Counted from the first letter of the stretch, positions 10,470 to 23,973 are shown. The stretch: 64,000 nucleotides of DNA from Eimeria necatrix (GCF_000499385.1 NW_013651722.1:1-64000); one strand, 5' to 3'. The notes: generated from the letters alone by a model not told the origin. Translations and numbers: made by a program.

Positions 10470-11324
10470 GCGGGGGCGGCGGCGGGAGATGCAGCGGCGG
10501 CGGCGGCGGCGCGAGGCCGCAGCAGCAGCGGGAACGGGCGCAGCAGCGAGCAGCAGCAGCTGCTGCAGGCAGCAGCAGCAGCAGCAGCAGGGCCTAGGGT
10601 TTAGGGTTTAGGGTTTAGGGTTTAGGGTTTAGGGGTACCTTGGTGGTAGGCCGGGCAGGCCAAAAGGCCCAAAAGGGTTAAGGGCAAATCCACTTGGGAA
10701 ACTTCTCCTTCTTTGTGTCTTTGAAAAAGAATGAAGTATATGTGGCGGGCCACTGACACGCAAACCCTAAACCCTAAACCCTAAACCCTAAACCCTAAAC
10801 CCTAGCGCTGTGTCGGGAGCCTCTGCGCCAAGAACCCCAAACCCTAAACCCTAGGCCTCAACCGTAAACCCTAAACCCTAAGCCCGAAACAACAGCATGC
10901 GCATACACGCGAGCAGCCACTGCAGCACAGCAAACCCTAAACCCTAAACCCTAAACCCTAAACCCTAAACCCTAAACCCTAAACCCTTGTTTCTTTTAGG
11001 GTTTCGCAGACTCACGGGGGTCTACCTTTGCTGCCTTCACCAGACAATGCTCTATTACATTGCCCACGCGCAGCTTGTAGAGGCGCGCCTTAAACACTGC
11101 GCGCAAACCCTAAACCCTAAACCCTAAACCCTAAACCCTAAACCCTAAACCCTTGCCCCCAGGCCTACGGCCCTGGGCCCACGCCCTGAGCAAGGATTCA
11201 GCTTGGCCGCAGCAGCAGCAAACCCTACAAAACCCTAAACCCTAAACCCTACAAAACCCCAAACCCCAAACCCTAAACCCTAAACCCTAAACCCTAAACC
11301 CTAAACCCTAAACCCTAAACCCTA
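9570..11324. repeat. Cluster of ten or more interstitial telomere-type arrays
   Basis: AAACCCT arrays lie at about 9570-9625, 9730-9787, 10048-10104, 10207-10262, 10761-10804, 10931-10987, 11104-11154 and 11225-11324. AGGGTTT arrays lie at about 9903-9940 and 10594-10633. Spacers of 60-200 bp are unique sequence. Some blocks carry AAACCCC variants. A CAG run (10405-10470) followed by CGG-rich DNA lies inside. No gene seen. Confidence 0.95.
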
Positions 11325-11508
11325 CGGTGGGAAAGGTGTCCGTGGGCCTCGTCGAAGGCGAGGGGGAAAACAGCAGCAGCAGCAATTGCCAGTTTTCTAT
11401 AAGGCCCTTTTCCTTCAATTGCTGCTGCAACAAATCCAGCAGCAGCAAGCTGCTGGCTGCTGACGAAGCGCTCCCACGGGCTGCAGGCCACGCTCACGCT
11501 GCTGCTGC

Positions 11509-11555
<47 letters not shown>

Positions 11556-11672
11556 AGGTCTGAAAGACTCGTTGCGGGGCCCCGCAGCTGCTGCTCGAAG
11601 AAGACAGCCATTTCTTCGCGCAGCAGCGGCCACTGCAGCCGCCGCATGGCGCGCTGGAAGCTGGCAATCCCC

Positions 11673-11717
<45 letters not shown>

Positions 11718-11977
11718 AGCTGCTGCTGCGGGGAAGGGAAGTGGGGGGGCGCAGTCAGGCGCTGCAGCCCCTGCTGCGGCAGGGCTCCGGTGTGGCCGCT
11801 GCGAGGCGCCCCCTGCTGCAGCAAGTGCTGCTGCTGCCGCTGCTGCCGCATGTGTTGCTGCTGCTGCTGCTGCAGCACGTGTTGCTGCTGCTGCTGCTGC
11901 TGCGGCCTTGAAGCCTGCAGACGCAGCCAAAGCGGGGCTAAGCCCCTACAAATCGGGGGGCCCCCCAGCCGCTGCAT
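11315..11977 (-). CDS. Hypothetical Gln/Ala-rich protein, probably partial
   Basis: From the ATG at 11977 the minus strand reads through poly-Gln blocks separated by non-repetitive segments (GIASFQRAMRRLQWPLLREE, AVFFEQQLRGPATSLSDL, ACSPWERFVSSQQLAAAG). The mixed composition suggests real exons. The frame ends near 11330, where the coding strand runs straight into an AGGGTTT array. The stop there is made by the repeat, so an intron starting at CACC|GTAGGG is as likely as a true C-terminus. I recognise no family. Confidence 0.35.
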
Positions 11978-12068
11978 TTGTGGGGCCTCAGCAGCAGCAG
12001 CAAGGGGCCCCCGAATGCCTTCAAGGCAGCAGGGGCCCTCTGCGGTCCCACTGCTGTGTGGATCCAAG

Positions 12069-12110
<42 letters not shown>

Positions 12111-12830
12111 AGATGGCTGCGGGGGCCCTTTGGGCTTATCTTTCAATTGTTTAAATATATTTAACTAATTAATTCAAACGAAGTAAGACACAAAGAGAAA
12201 GAAAGCAGCAGCGCAGCAGCAGCAGCAGCAGCAGCTGCAGCGGGAGCTGCTGGGGGCCCCCAAGGCGCAGCCGTCGAGGCACTGTGTGTTCGAATATCAG
12301 ATTTGTTATTTATTTGAATTTTAAATTAATTTATTTTTATTTTTTATTTATTTAAATTCAAATTTAATTTTCTTTCCTTCTTTTTATTCCCATTCCCCTT
12401 CACAAGCCCGCACACCCGCAGCACGGCGGCACAGGGGCCCCCTGGGTACTTCGGGGGCCCCCAGGGGGCCCCTTGGGGCCCCCCGGGGGCCCCCTGGGGC
12501 CCCCCGGGACACTTTTTGGTACTTTAAGGCCCACTAGAAGCTTCTTTAGCTTCTGATTGGCATTAAGCTTTCTTAATTTCCCCTCTGAGGCCCCCAGGGC
12601 CCCCTGGGGGCCCCCAGGGGCCCCCGTAACTTCTTATGACCCCTCCAGGGGCCCCTTAAACACAAAAGGGTACCCTCTGGGGGCCCCCTAGGGGCCATTC
12701 CTAGCTTCTTAAGTACCCCCAGGGGCCCCGGGGGGCCCCTGGCAGCTGTGGGGGCCCCAGGGGTCGCACTGGCCAGTTTGCTGCTTCCGTTTTTATCTAT
12801 TTGCTGCTGCTGCTGGACCCAAAGGCGCCC
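11978..12830. other. Spacer with GGGGCCCC array and an AT-rich block
   Basis: A CTG run lies at 12069-12112, an AT-rich block at 12140-12400 and GGGGCCCC palindromes at about 12430-12760. No gene seen. The upstream part may hold the promoter of the minus-strand gene before it. Confidence 0.5.
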
Positions 12831-12833
12831 TAC

Positions 12834-12843
12834 TCAAGCAACT

Positions 12844-12892
<49 letters not shown>

Positions 12893-13294
12893 CGCGTTCG
12901 TCGGGGTAGCAAATGGGGTGGTAGTGGCTGTGCTGCATTCTGCTGCTGCTGCTGAAGGCCCCCTGCAGACACTGCAGCAGCAGCACGCCGAGGACTTGGC
13001 CGTGGCGAGTGTGTCTTCTGTCTTGGCTTGCTTCGGTGTACAGACACGGCTGGCAAGAAACTGCTGCTAAGTTTGCTGCTGCAGCAGCAGCACAAACCAC
13101 CTGCAGCTCTTGGGGGGGGGCCCCCAGCTGCAGCAGGTACTCCTGGAGGCCCTCTTCGTAGACCTTTTTGTCAGCAGCAGGAACATAAAAGGCCGACAAA
13201 ACGGTCTTTCCGGGGGCCCCCCGGGGGGCCCCCCTGGGGGGCCCCCGCGCAAGGAATACGCAGCGCACCACGTCGCTGCTCCAGCCACCCGGCG

Positions 13295-13339
<45 letters not shown>

Positions 13340-13436
13340 GGGATATCGGAAGCAGCGAACCCTCAGTCCCCCGCGGCCCACTCAGCAGGCCCGCCAACGA
13401 GCCCAGACACAGCCACAAACCCCACAAAGTCTTCAT
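12834..13436 (-). CDS. Putative secreted protein, exon 1 and possible downstream exon
   Basis: The start is the ATG at 13436, whose first residues (MKTLWGLWLCLGSLAGLLSG) form a typical signal peptide. After a Ser run come WSSDVVRCVFLARG, a GGGGCCCC-encoded Gly/Pro/Arg patch, and TVLSAFYVPAADKKVYEEGL then QEYLLQL. A donor CTGCAG|GTGGTT ends exon 1 at 13101, in phase 0. A further Cys-containing stretch (SCQPCLYTEASQDRR) lies downstream, but its frame is not settled. The size and N-terminus would fit one of the coccidian secreted surface-antigen families, but I do not see a diagnostic cysteine pattern, so that is only a suggestion. Confidence 0.4.
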
Positions 13437-13597
13437 TTCAAACAACTGCTGCTGCTGCTGCTGCTGCTGCGCTGCTGCTGCTGCTGCTGCTGCTGCTGGG
13501 AGTGTGGGGTGGCGACACAGAGAGACCGACAGTCGAACACGCCCAAAAAACTAAAAGAAAACACACGAAGAGCAACAACTGCTGCTGCTGCTGCTGC

Positions 13598-13639
<42 letters not shown>

Positions 13640-13787
13640 GTCTCGAGGCTTCAGGGGGAAAAGCCTGCAGCCAGAGACGCCAGAGATCGCAGGCGTGGGG
13701 TGTATGTTCAACTTGAGATTAAAAAAAATAAATATTTTATTTGAAATTCAACTTTCAAACAGAGCCAGCAGCAGCACAGCTGCTGCC

Positions 13788-13834
<47 letters not shown>

Positions 13835-14059
13835 GGAGCACTGCGAGAGGCGCAGCGTGGGCCCCACAACTGGGTTTGTCCTTGTGTCTATCGGCCTTTT
13901 TCCTTTCTTTCTTTCTTTTCTTTTAAAATATTTATTTTTAAATATAAAATAAAGTATTTTGAGGCTTCAAATTAATCAAAGATGCCCCGCACTGCCGATA
14001 CACCCCACTGCCCCCGGTGTCTTCTCTTCCCGCTGTACATACACCCCACAAGCAGACAC
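13437..14059. other. Spacer with CTG arrays
   Basis: CTG runs at 13447-13497, 13580-13640 and 13790-13833, an AT-rich block at 13720-13980 and two near-palindromes (about 13697 partial, 14032). No coding segment supported. Confidence 0.5.
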
Positions 14060-14870
14060 AGGGGCCCCCCAAATGGCCCCTAGGGGCCCCTTGAGAGGCC
14101 CCAGGGGACTTTTGGGGGCCCCCAAGGCCATTTAGGGGGCCTCTAGGATCTCATGGGGGCCCCTAGGGGCCCCCAAGTGATCCTTGATCTGGGGGGTCTC
14201 CTAGGGGCTCCCTGGGGCCCACAGGAACTCCTTGAGGTCCATTGGGGGCCCCCATGGGGCCCCTAAGTGAGTCCAAGGGTCACCCGGGGGCCCCAGGGGT
14301 CCTTTTGGGGCCCCCAGAGGATCTTAAAAAGCCCCAAAACGGTCTTGGGGGCCCCAGGGGACCCCCAAGACTGTTTTGGGGCTTTTTTAGATCCTCTGGG
14401 GGCCCCTTGGGGGCCTCAGGGGCCCCTTAGGGGCCCCAGGGGCCCCTTGGGGGCCCCAGGGGCCCCTTGAGGGTGTCTGGAGTACCTCAGTGCTGAGGTG
14501 TAGATACACCCCAGAAGGTCTCTACAGTTAAAACAAAAGATACATTTGCAGCTATGACGAGGCCACGCACACACTCTAGGGTCCACAAGGGGGCCCCCAA
14601 GGGGCCCCCAGGGGGCCCCCAGGGGGCCCCCAAGGGGCCCCCAAAGGGCCCCCGAAGGGCCCCCAAAGAAGCCGCTAATGAGCTCTTCGAGGGCCCTTAA
14701 AGAGAGCCCCAAAGGGGCCCCCAAAGGGGCCCCCAAAGGGGCCCCCAAAGGGGCCCCCAAAGGGGCCCCCAAAGGGGCCTTCTAAAAAGTCCCTTTTGTG
14801 GGGGCCCCCCACATTAGGCCCGCAGGGGCCCCCAGAAGTGCATTTTTAGTTCCTAAGAAGACCCTATTTG
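14060..14870. repeat. GGGGCCCC array
   Basis: GGGGGCCCCCAAAG and GGGGCCCCAGG units. About 14700-14780 is a regular run of GGGGCCCCCAAA units of about 12 bp. 14290-14410 contains an imperfect inverted duplication (GATCTTAAAAAGCCCCAAAAC against GGGGCTTTTTTAGATC). Confidence 0.9.
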
Positions 14871-14880
14871 ATTTGATAGA

Positions 14881-15030
14881 ATACCAGCTAGCTGTAGCTA
14901 GCTGTAGCTAGCCACAGCTAGCCATAGCTAGCCACAGCTAGCCATAGCTAGCCACAGCTAGCCGTAGCTAGCTGTGGCTAGCTGTAGCTAGCTATAGCTA
15001 GCTGTAGCTAGCTGTGGCTAGCTCTACTTC
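14881..15030. repeat. AGCTAGCCAT/AGCTAGCTGT minisatellite
   Basis: About fourteen units of 10 bp with the GCTAGC core, alternating A and G at the variable position. Confidence 0.95.
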
Positions 15031-15235
15031 GCTGGAGGCATTCTGCAGCCAGTTCTGGCTAGCTGCAGCAGCTGCACACCCCACCCTTTCTATCTCTTTA
15101 GCACTTTTGTCTTCTTTTTAATTATTTATTTTTAAATGTTTTCTTTTGCTGCTTTTTTTTTAAAGCTGCTTCTTTCTCAGTCTCAAGCAGCAGCAAGCCG
15201 GCCCTTTAAGCTGCACAAACACAGCAGCCACAAGC

Positions 15236-15787
15236 CCCTAGGGGCCCCTAGGGGCCCCCCTGAAGTGTGGGGCCCCCGGGGGGCCCCCACGAAGTCTGGG
15301 GGCCCCTGGGGGCCCCCACGAAGTCTGGGGCCCCCTGGGGGCCCCCATGAAGTCTGGGGGCCCCTGGGGGTCCCCACGAAGTCTGGGGGCCCCTGGGGGC
15401 CCCTCGTTTCGGGGCCCCAAAGGGGCCCTGAGAACTGCTAGTTTGGGGGCCCCCTAGGGGCCCCCAGGGGCCCCTAGTGTGGGGTTTCTAGGGTTTCATT
15501 TAGGGGGCCCCTAGGGGCCCCTAGGGACCCCGAGGGGCCCCTAGTGTGGGGTTTAGGGGTTGATTTAGGGGGCCCCTGGGGGCCCCTAGGGGCCCCCAGG
15601 GGCCCCTAGTGTGGGGTTTCTAGGGGTTAATTTAGGGGGCCCCTTAAAGACCTTAAGGGCCCCTAAAAGGGCTACTTAAGGGAACTCTTTGGGGCCCCTT
15701 TTGGGGCGTCCTTAGGGGCCCCTCTAGAACTCCCTTAAGGGGCCCCCTAGGGGCCCCTTTAGGCTTTGGGATTCCTAAGTGCCTACT

Positions 15788-15837
<50 letters not shown>

Positions 15838-16392
15838 TTGGGCAAGCAGGGGCCTCCGAGGCTCCTTGGGTTGCAAAGTCTATTCTAAGGGCCCCTAAAG
15901 GCTCCAGGGGCCCCCAGTACCCTGTGAACCCCAGGGGCTTAGGGGGCCCCTCAAGGGGCCCCTGAAGCACCCAGGGGCTTCAGGGGCCCCTCAAGGGGCC
16001 CCCCAAAGGCCCACAAGCTATTGGGGGGTCTAGGGGCCCCCAGGGGCCCCAGGAAGGTCTAGGAGCCCCTGGGGGCCCCTAAGGGGTCTAGGGGCCCCCA
16101 GGGGCCCCCAGGGGCCCCTAATGGGTCTAGGGGCCCCCAGGGGCCACAGAAAAGGGTTCAAAAACCCAGGGGCCCCCCGATGTCTCTAGGGGCCCCTGGC
16201 AACTCTGGGGGCCCCCCATAGAAAACCCCCAGTGACTCTGGGGGCCCCTGGGGGCCTCTGGGGACCCTTGGGGGCCCCTGGGGGTTCTTGGAGGCCCCGG
16301 AGGGCCCTTGAGGGACCCTGGGGGCCCTTGGGGGCCCCTGAGGGCCCCTGGAGGCCCCTGAGGGCCCCTGGGGGCCCCTGAGGGCCCCTGGG
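15236..16392. repeat. GGGGCCCC arrays with higher-order units
   Basis: Two longer units are superimposed on the palindromes. One contains ACGAAGTCTGGGGGCCCC with a period of about 33 bp (15285-15400). The other begins CTAGTGTGGGGTTTCTAGGG with a period of about 75 bp (15472-15640, three copies). A CTG run sits at 15790-15840. No gene seen. Confidence 0.9.
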
Positions 16393-16429
16393 TGTTGTGG
16401 GTTTTTGCAGCAAAATGCGAATAAGTGGC

Positions 16430-16438
16430 TCACAGGGG

Positions 16439-16476
<38 letters not shown>

Positions 16477-17129
16477 GCTGCTTCTTTTTGTGGGCATCGC
16501 TGGCTGGCGAAGGCGTTGCTGTTGGCGCTGCAGTTATCCCTTGTTCTGCTGCTGCTGCTTCAGCGCCTTGCTCTTGCTTCTGCTGCTGCTGCTGCTGTTG
16601 CTGCTGCCGCTGCTGCTGTTGCTGCTGCTGCTGCGCAGCGCGTGAGGGAGGCTCGTGGAGGCGGCGGAGACACATGAGGGCTACAGCAGCAGCAGCGCGC
16701 TCTTCCTCCAGCTGCTGTGCTGCTGCTGCTGCTGCTGCTGCTGCTGCGCTGTGTGGCAGCTTCTTCCCTGCAGCAGCTTCTGCTGCATCTGCAGCAGCAG
16801 CACGCGCGCTGCCGCCTGCGGCTTTTGCTGCTGCTGCTGCTGCTGCTGGACCCCCTGCTGGGATGGGAGACCGCAGCTTCAGCAAGCTGCACAGCTGCCT
16901 GCAGGCAGCATAGCGAAGCACAGCAGCAGCAGCAAGTTGCGAAGAGCAGCAGCAGCAGCAGCAGGTAAATGGCAGCAGCATCAGCAGCAAGTCGAGAAGA
17001 GCAGCAGAAGGAGCAGCAGCAGCAGCAGAAATATGGCAGCCGCAAGCAACAGCAAGTTGAGAATAACAGAAGCCGCAGCACCAGCAGCAGCAGCAGCAGG
17101 AGTACGGCAGCAGGAGCAGCACCCAGCCT

Positions 17130-17164
<35 letters not shown>

Positions 17165-17314
17165 CGTGCCTGCAGCAGCAGCTGGCGAGGCCCTGGGCAA
17201 TTAGGACTGGGGGCCCCTCCAGGTAAGAGTTGAGGGGCTGCTGGCAGCAAAGGTCATTAAAGGCTTGCGTGATGCATGCAGCAGCAACAGCAGCACAGAG
17301 AAACAGCTGCAGCT

Positions 17315-17350
<36 letters not shown>

Positions 17351-17505
17351 GGGTGAGGGCGAAGCACTGCAGCGCCTGCTGCAGCTGCAGCAGCACCTCG
17401 TCGTCAGCATCAACAGCAGCAGAAGAGACACAAAGAATAGGACCACTTTGCTGATTTGCTGCTGCTTGGCTTTGCTGCCTGCTGGGCGCAAACGCCGAGA
17501 ACAGC

Positions 17506-17553
<48 letters not shown>

Positions 17554-17663
17554 GGGTTTATGGGGCCCCCCTCGGGGGGCAAGTGGGGCCCCGGGGGCCT
17601 CGAAATGAAAAACAGCATTTGCTGCCAACGCTGCACTGCTGCTGTCTCACGCAACTCCGACTC
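16430..17663 (-). CDS. 3'-terminal exons of the giant gene, or a separate gene
   Basis: An exon starts at 17663 after an excellent acceptor, a long T-rich tract ending CTTTTTAG|GAGTCG. It encodes ESELRETAAVQRWQQMLFFI, a poly-Gln run, LCVSSAAVDADDEVLLQLQQ and FLCAAVAAACITQAFNDLCC. A later exon contains CRQLCSLLKLRSPIPAGG, EERAAAAVALMCLRRLHEPP and a Gln/Ala-rich tail ending at the stop at 16430. The T-rich intron of about 400 bp (17664-18080) and the gap upstream make continuity with the giant gene uncertain. Confidence 0.4.
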
Positions 17664-18100
17664 CTAAAAAGAAAATAAAAAGAAGACAAAAAAGAAATTA
17701 AAAGAAATAAAATAAAAAAGAAATTAAATAAATTAAATAAATTAAATAAAAAGAAATTAAAAAGAAGATTAAAGAGGTATTAAAAGGAAAATAAAAAGAG
17801 GAAATTAGGAAGAAGGTAAAAGAGAAAATGAAAAAGAAATTTAAAACGTTAAAAGGAAATCAAAACAAATTACAAACAAAAAAGAAATAAAGAAATGAAA
17901 AAAGAAATAAAAGAGAACAAGAAAAGAAATAATTGGAGACGAAAAGAGATTTAAAAAAACAAAAAAAAGAAAAAAGAAAAAAGTAGAAGGTAAAAACGAA
18001 AAAGGAAAAAGGACAAAAGGACAAAGGGAATTAAAAAGAATAAAGATCAAAAAACGAACAAAAAAGACACAAAAGGACATATTAAGCAAAAACCAGTCAT

Positions 18101-18171
<71 letters not shown>

Positions 18172-18731
18172 CACCGCCTCGCTCTGCTCCGTCTCCTCCA
18201 ACGACTGCTGCTGCTGCTCCTCTGCTGCTGCTTCTGTGTCTTCTTCTCCTTGGCCAAAAAGTCCCGCAACAGTTCTTATCAAACCCGCGCCATCCAAAGC
18301 CCTCAAAGCAGCAGCTCGGTTNNNNNNNNNNNNNNNNNNNNNNNNNNNNNNNNNNNNNNNNNNNNNNNNNNNNNNNNNNNNNNNNNNNNNNNNNNNNNNN
18401 NNNNNNNNNNNNNNNNNNNNNCCCTGGGGGGGCCCCCGGGGGGGCCCCCGAGGGGCCCCCCGCGGGGGCCCCCCCGGGGGCCCCCTCGCCACCCAAACGC
18501 CCGAAGAAGAGCCAGTCCACACGGCGCTGCCGCCGACGTGCTGCTGCTTGCTGCTTGTGCTGCAGCACAGCGGGGTGGGGCCCCGGAGTGCTGCTGCTGC
18601 TGCTGCTGCTGCTCTCTGGGAAGTAAAGTCTGCAGCACTGCAGCAAATGGCACACCCGCAGACACAAACGCCGCGAGGCCCGGTAGCCCCGGTCCCGCAT
18701 CATCAGGCTGTGCGGGTCCAAAATGCTGCTG

Positions 18732-18771
<40 letters not shown>

Positions 18772-18890
18772 CGCTGCTGCTGCTGCTGCTGCTGCTGCCA
18801 GTGCTTTTCTTGGGGCCTAAGGAGCCGCTCGTCTCGCCCCGCTCCGTCTTCTTGCTCTCCGGGACGCTGTCCTCCTTGCTGCTGCTGCCA

Positions 18891-18928
<38 letters not shown>

Positions 18929-19107
18929 AGGCGCAGCCACTGCCTCCAGCTGGGAAGCAAAAGGGTCTGGCTTGTCCAAATCACAGAGGCAGCAAAGTCT
19001 CTCAATGTCCCCTTGAGATTCTGCTGCCAGCAGGCACTGCAGCACGGGCCGCAGCAGCCGCTGCAGCAGTTCGCTGCGGTCGACCAGCGAGCAGTAGCTG
19101 CGGCGCC

Positions 19108-19148
<41 letters not shown>

Positions 19149-19419
19149 GGGTCTTGAGAACACCAAGGGCCCCAGGGGATGTACAAGAAAGGCTCAGCAG
19201 CATCAATGAGGGCTGCAGCCTCTTGCGGCATCCTATTTAGCGATTGCTGCTGCTGCTCCTGCTGCTCCTGTTGTTGCTGTTGCTGCTGCTGCTGCTGCTG
19301 CACACAGCAGCAAGCGCACGGCAGCTTCTGCTGCTCTTTTCCGTGCAAGAGACGCACGGGACGAAGAAGGCCTTGTGCTTCGAGCTCCTTCTGAAGTTCG
19401 CCTCTTAGTCGCTGCAGAA

Positions 19420-19457
<38 letters not shown>

Positions 19458-20163
19458 ATGTCTGGAAACCCCAGCAGCGGCAGCAGCGTGAGGAGGCACT
19501 CCGCTGCTGCTTCTGCTGCTGCTGCAGTTGTGGCAGCGCAATAAAAAAGAGCAGCAAGAACCAGTTCGTCTCCTTCTCGCGGCCCCAGGAAGTGGGTGTT
19601 GAGGGCCACTGCTGCTGCTGCTGCTGCCGTTGCTGCTCCTGCTGCTGCTGCTCCTTCTGCTGGCTGCTGCTGCACATGCACCTCCAGCAGCAGCTGCACA
19701 CTTCGCCGCAGAGCGCGGAACAGCAGCGGCAGCAGCTCGGTCTCCTGCGCAAACGCATGCAGCCCCGACGCAAATCCACATTTGCTGCAGCAGCAAGAGC
19801 AGCAGCAAGAGCAGCAGCAAGAGCAGCAGCAAGAGCAGCAGCAAAAGCAGCAGCAAGAGCAGCAGCAAGAGCAGCAGCAAGAGCAGCAACAGCTTTAGAA
19901 GGAGCATCGCCAATTTTGGCAGCAGCATAGGCAGGAGGTCAGCGTCAGCAGCAGTAGAAGCAGCAGCAGCAGCAGCAGAGGTGGGAAAAGCATGGCAGCA
20001 ACAGCAGCACCCGCAGCAGCAGCAATCACTCAACAGCAGCACTAGCGCAAGTGCCCACAGTGCTTGCAAAAGCGTCAGCAGCAGCAAAGAAGTCAAAAGG
20101 AGCAGCAGCAGCAGCAGCAACAACAGTAGTCGCAGTAGGAGTAGCAGCAGCAGCAGCAGTAGC

Positions 20164-20195
<32 letters not shown>

Positions 20196-20482
20196 TGTCA
20201 AGTTACGCTGATTGTCGCCAGGGGCAAGAAGCAGCAGGGCCGCAGCAGCCGCCGCTTCAGCAGCAAAAAGACAGCAGCACGAGCTGCAGCAGAGGGCCAG
20301 GTGCAGCAGGGGAGCGCAGCGCAGTGTACCACGCACTGCAGCGTGGCAGCAAATGCTCCTGCTGCTGCTGCTGCGGCTGCTGCTGCTGCTGCTTCTGCTG
20401 CCGGGTCCGAAGAGTCTTCCTGCTCGCGCTGCTGCTGCCCCATGGCCAACACGCACCTCATGGCTGGATAAACTGCGAAGCC

Positions 20483-20520
<38 letters not shown>

Positions 20521-20813
20521 GCAAAAGCAGCAGCAGCGACAACAGCGAGTGCAAGTAGGCGAGCTACAAGGGCGCTATAACAGCGAGGCAGCAGGCAGCA
20601 GCAGGAGCAGGCAGCAGCAGGGGCAGGCAGCAGCTGGAGCAGAAGCAGGAGCAGCAGCAGCAGGAGCGGCAGCAGCAGCAGCAGCAGCAGCAACAGCGCT
20701 CACTACTTCAAGAACATCCAAGACCCTCATCGCTCTGCTTTCAGTCCCAAAGGCGGAGACGTCAAGGTGACTTGCTGCTGCTGTTGCTGCTGCCTTGTCT
20801 ACTGTCCGTGACT

Positions 20814-20856
<43 letters not shown>

Positions 20857-21160
20857 CCCTTGCCCCTCTTCTGCTTCTGCTGCTGCCCTGTGGAGACCCA
20901 CCCACAAGTGCGTCAGAGTCTGGAGACAGCCAAGTGCTGCGCGGAGGCAGTGCAGCGAGTCAGCAGCAAGCCAGTTTTCTGCTGCTGCTTCTGCTGCTGC
21001 AGGTGCAGCAGCAGCAGCAGATGCTGCTGCTGCTGATGATTTGCCAGAGAAAAGAGTCTCAAGGCGCAGCACTTGGGGATGCAGGTCGTCTAGTGTCATT
21101 GCTGCTGCGTCGATTGCTGCGTCAGTTGCAGCAGCAAGCAGCACCTGCATGCGGTGCGCC

Positions 21161-21207
<47 letters not shown>

Positions 21208-21352
21208 CCCCTGCTCTTTGGGGGACGTTCCCTGGCCTTCCGGCACACCAGCAGCAACAGCAGCGCTTGCTGGTGCTGCTGCTGCTGCTCTGTCTGTGGC
21301 TAGCGACGACAAAAAGCCACCAGGAAGCAAAGACGTCCATGCGCCGCAGGCG

Positions 21353-21391
<39 letters not shown>

Positions 21392-21879
21392 GGCAGCGGC
21401 AGCTACGGCTGCTGCAGCGCCTGGAGAGTTCGTGAGGGGCCCCAGGACTGCTTCAAAGTTAATGAGAGCTAGGCGGCGGAGACACTCAACAGCTGCTGCT
21501 TTTAGCTGCGACTCCTGCTGCTGCAGCCGCTGCAGCCACAAGGCCTGGGCCTCGTGCTCCAGTGCAGCAGCAGCAAAGTTGCTGCTGCTGCTGTCTGCCT
21601 CTGTGTCTTCTTGCTTCGAAGCATCCCCCTTCTGCTGGGGCCCCCTGTTGGCGCAGGGCATGCCGGCGACCGGCGCAGCAGCAGCAGCAGCAGCTGCTGC
21701 TGCTGCTGCTGCTATTGCCTCTGCTGCCTCGCCCCTGCCCTCAGCAGCAGCAACTGCTTCCAGCCGCTGCCGCAGCCGCTGCAGCGTCGCTCGCCGGGCC
21801 AGCAGCCGCTCCCTGCGTAAGTCCATTGTGGCAAAAAGGGCTCGAGAAACTCCCCAAACAACTGCAGCAGACAGCAGCA

Positions 21880-21933
<54 letters not shown>

Positions 21934-22020
21934 GGTTCTCGGGGGACTGGTGCGAGGGACCGCGGGAGAAAGAAGGCTCTTCCCCCTCACACGCTTGCAG
22001 CTGCTGCTGCTGCTGCGCAG

Positions 22021-22051
<31 letters not shown>

Positions 22052-22516
22052 CTGCGGACACAGCAGCTCAGTGAGGCACTGTAGAGACACAAGAGCGGGG
22101 GAGACTTCTGTCTCGGCCAGCGGCAGCAGCAGCAGGGAGATGGCCTCGTGAGCTGCTGAAGGGCTTGCTGCTACTTGGGGGCGCAGCAGCAGCAGCAGCT
22201 GCTGCTGCTGCCGTTGCAGCAGCAGCTGGTGCCTGCTCTCTAGCTGCAACTGCAGCCTTCCGAAACTGTCGTGCTTCCGCGCACCGCCATTCTGGCTGGG
22301 GTCCTGCAGCAGCATCCGCTGCTGCTGCTGCTGCTGCTGCTCCTTCTCTGCTGCAGCTGCTGCTTCTGCTGCAGCACGCGCTGCAGCACGGCCTTCTGGG
22401 GCCTTCGCAGCAAGAACGTCAAATGCCTGCAGCGCGAGGGCTGCCAGCTGGAGGCAGCTGTCTCCTCCTCTGGGGAACAGCAGCAGCAGCAGCTGCAGCC
22501 ACACCCTTGCATCAGC

Positions 22517-22552
<36 letters not shown>

Positions 22553-23754
22553 GCTGCTGCTGTCCTCATCCTCCTCCCCGTGAACTTTCTGCCCACGAAT
22601 GGCGGGAGCAGCAGCAACAATGCGTGCTGCTGCGCAGAGGCCTCGCCATCGAACGAAAGGGCTGCTGCTGCTGCAGAGCCTCATGTGTACTGCCTGCAGC
22701 AACAGCAACAGCAGCAGCAGCAGCAGCAGCAGCACGAACCCAGTAAGCGCAGCGAATGCGCCTGCAGCAGAACTAGAGAGGGACGGACCACAGTGGGCAC
22801 CCTAGTAAAAGCAGAAGCAGCAACAATAGCAGAAGCAGCAGCAGCAGCTGCTGCTGCTGATGCTGCTGCTGGTTCTGCTATTGTGAAGCAGCAACAATAG
22901 CAGAAGCAGCAGCAGAAGCAGCAGCAGCAGCTGCTGCTGCTGCAGCAAGACGTACTCTCAGTAGAAGGGCGGTGACCTGCCAAGTGTTGTGGTGTACAGA
23001 CAGCCCAAGGAGGCAGTCAGTTGCTGCTGCAGCAAGATCAGCAGCAGCTTTTTCTGCAGCAGCAAGAGCATCGAAGCAGACTTCAGGGATGAGTCCGTCT
23101 TCTGCTGCAGCCCTTGTGTCCGCTGCTAGCTGCTGAATGTCTCCCGCTGCTGCTGCTGCTGCTGCTGCTGCTGCGGGGCCACCAGCTGCTGCAGCCTGCA
23201 CCCGCATGCTGCGGTAAGACTCTGAGGGCCTGCAGCTGTCCCCCAAAACCTGCGCCATGCTGTCAGCAACATCTTGGCTCTGCAGCAGCAGCTGCTGCTG
23301 CATCTGATCCTCATCTGCTGCTGCTGCTGCTGCTGCTGCGCCCCGTCCCCCGCGCGGCTCCAGCTGGTACTGCGGCTGCAGGAACGCCCTTCCCTGCTGC
23401 TGCTGCTGCTGCAGCAGCTGCTGCTGCTGCTGCTGTCGAGGGCTGTCCACGTATGGGGCCTCTAGACTAGGAGGACCCGAAATGGGGGCCCCCGGACCCC
23501 GGGGGGCCCCCTGCTGCTCCTCTGGGGCCCGGGGGGCCCCCAGCAGCAGCGCGAGGGGCCCCCTTTTCCCTCTCCAGTTTGTGCTGCTGAGGGGGGCAGA
23601 AACTGCCCTTATATAAAGTGTGCGTATATATGCTGCTGCTGCAGCAGGGACCTGACAGGCAGGCAGCAGCAGGCAACGAGAGCAGCAGCAGCAAGTAACG
23701 AGAGCAGCAGCAGGCAACGAGAAGCACCTCATGTGGCTCAAGCATCGTCAGAAA

Positions 23755-23786
<32 letters not shown>

Positions 23787-23927
23787 GGCTGCTGCGGCTG
23801 CTGCAGCACGGGAGCGAGCCTACCTGCGCGCGAAGCACGTGAAGAGCAGCAACAAGCAACATGCAGCAGAGGCCTTTATGGAGCTGCAGCTCTTCGCTGA
23901 CAGACTTCTCGAGTTGCAGCAGCAAGC

Positions 23928-23973
<46 letters not shown>

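Noticed and set aside
9570..11324. Chromosome end (true telomere)
   Set aside because: Arrays are short, occur in both orientations and are separated by unique DNA, with genes on both sides.
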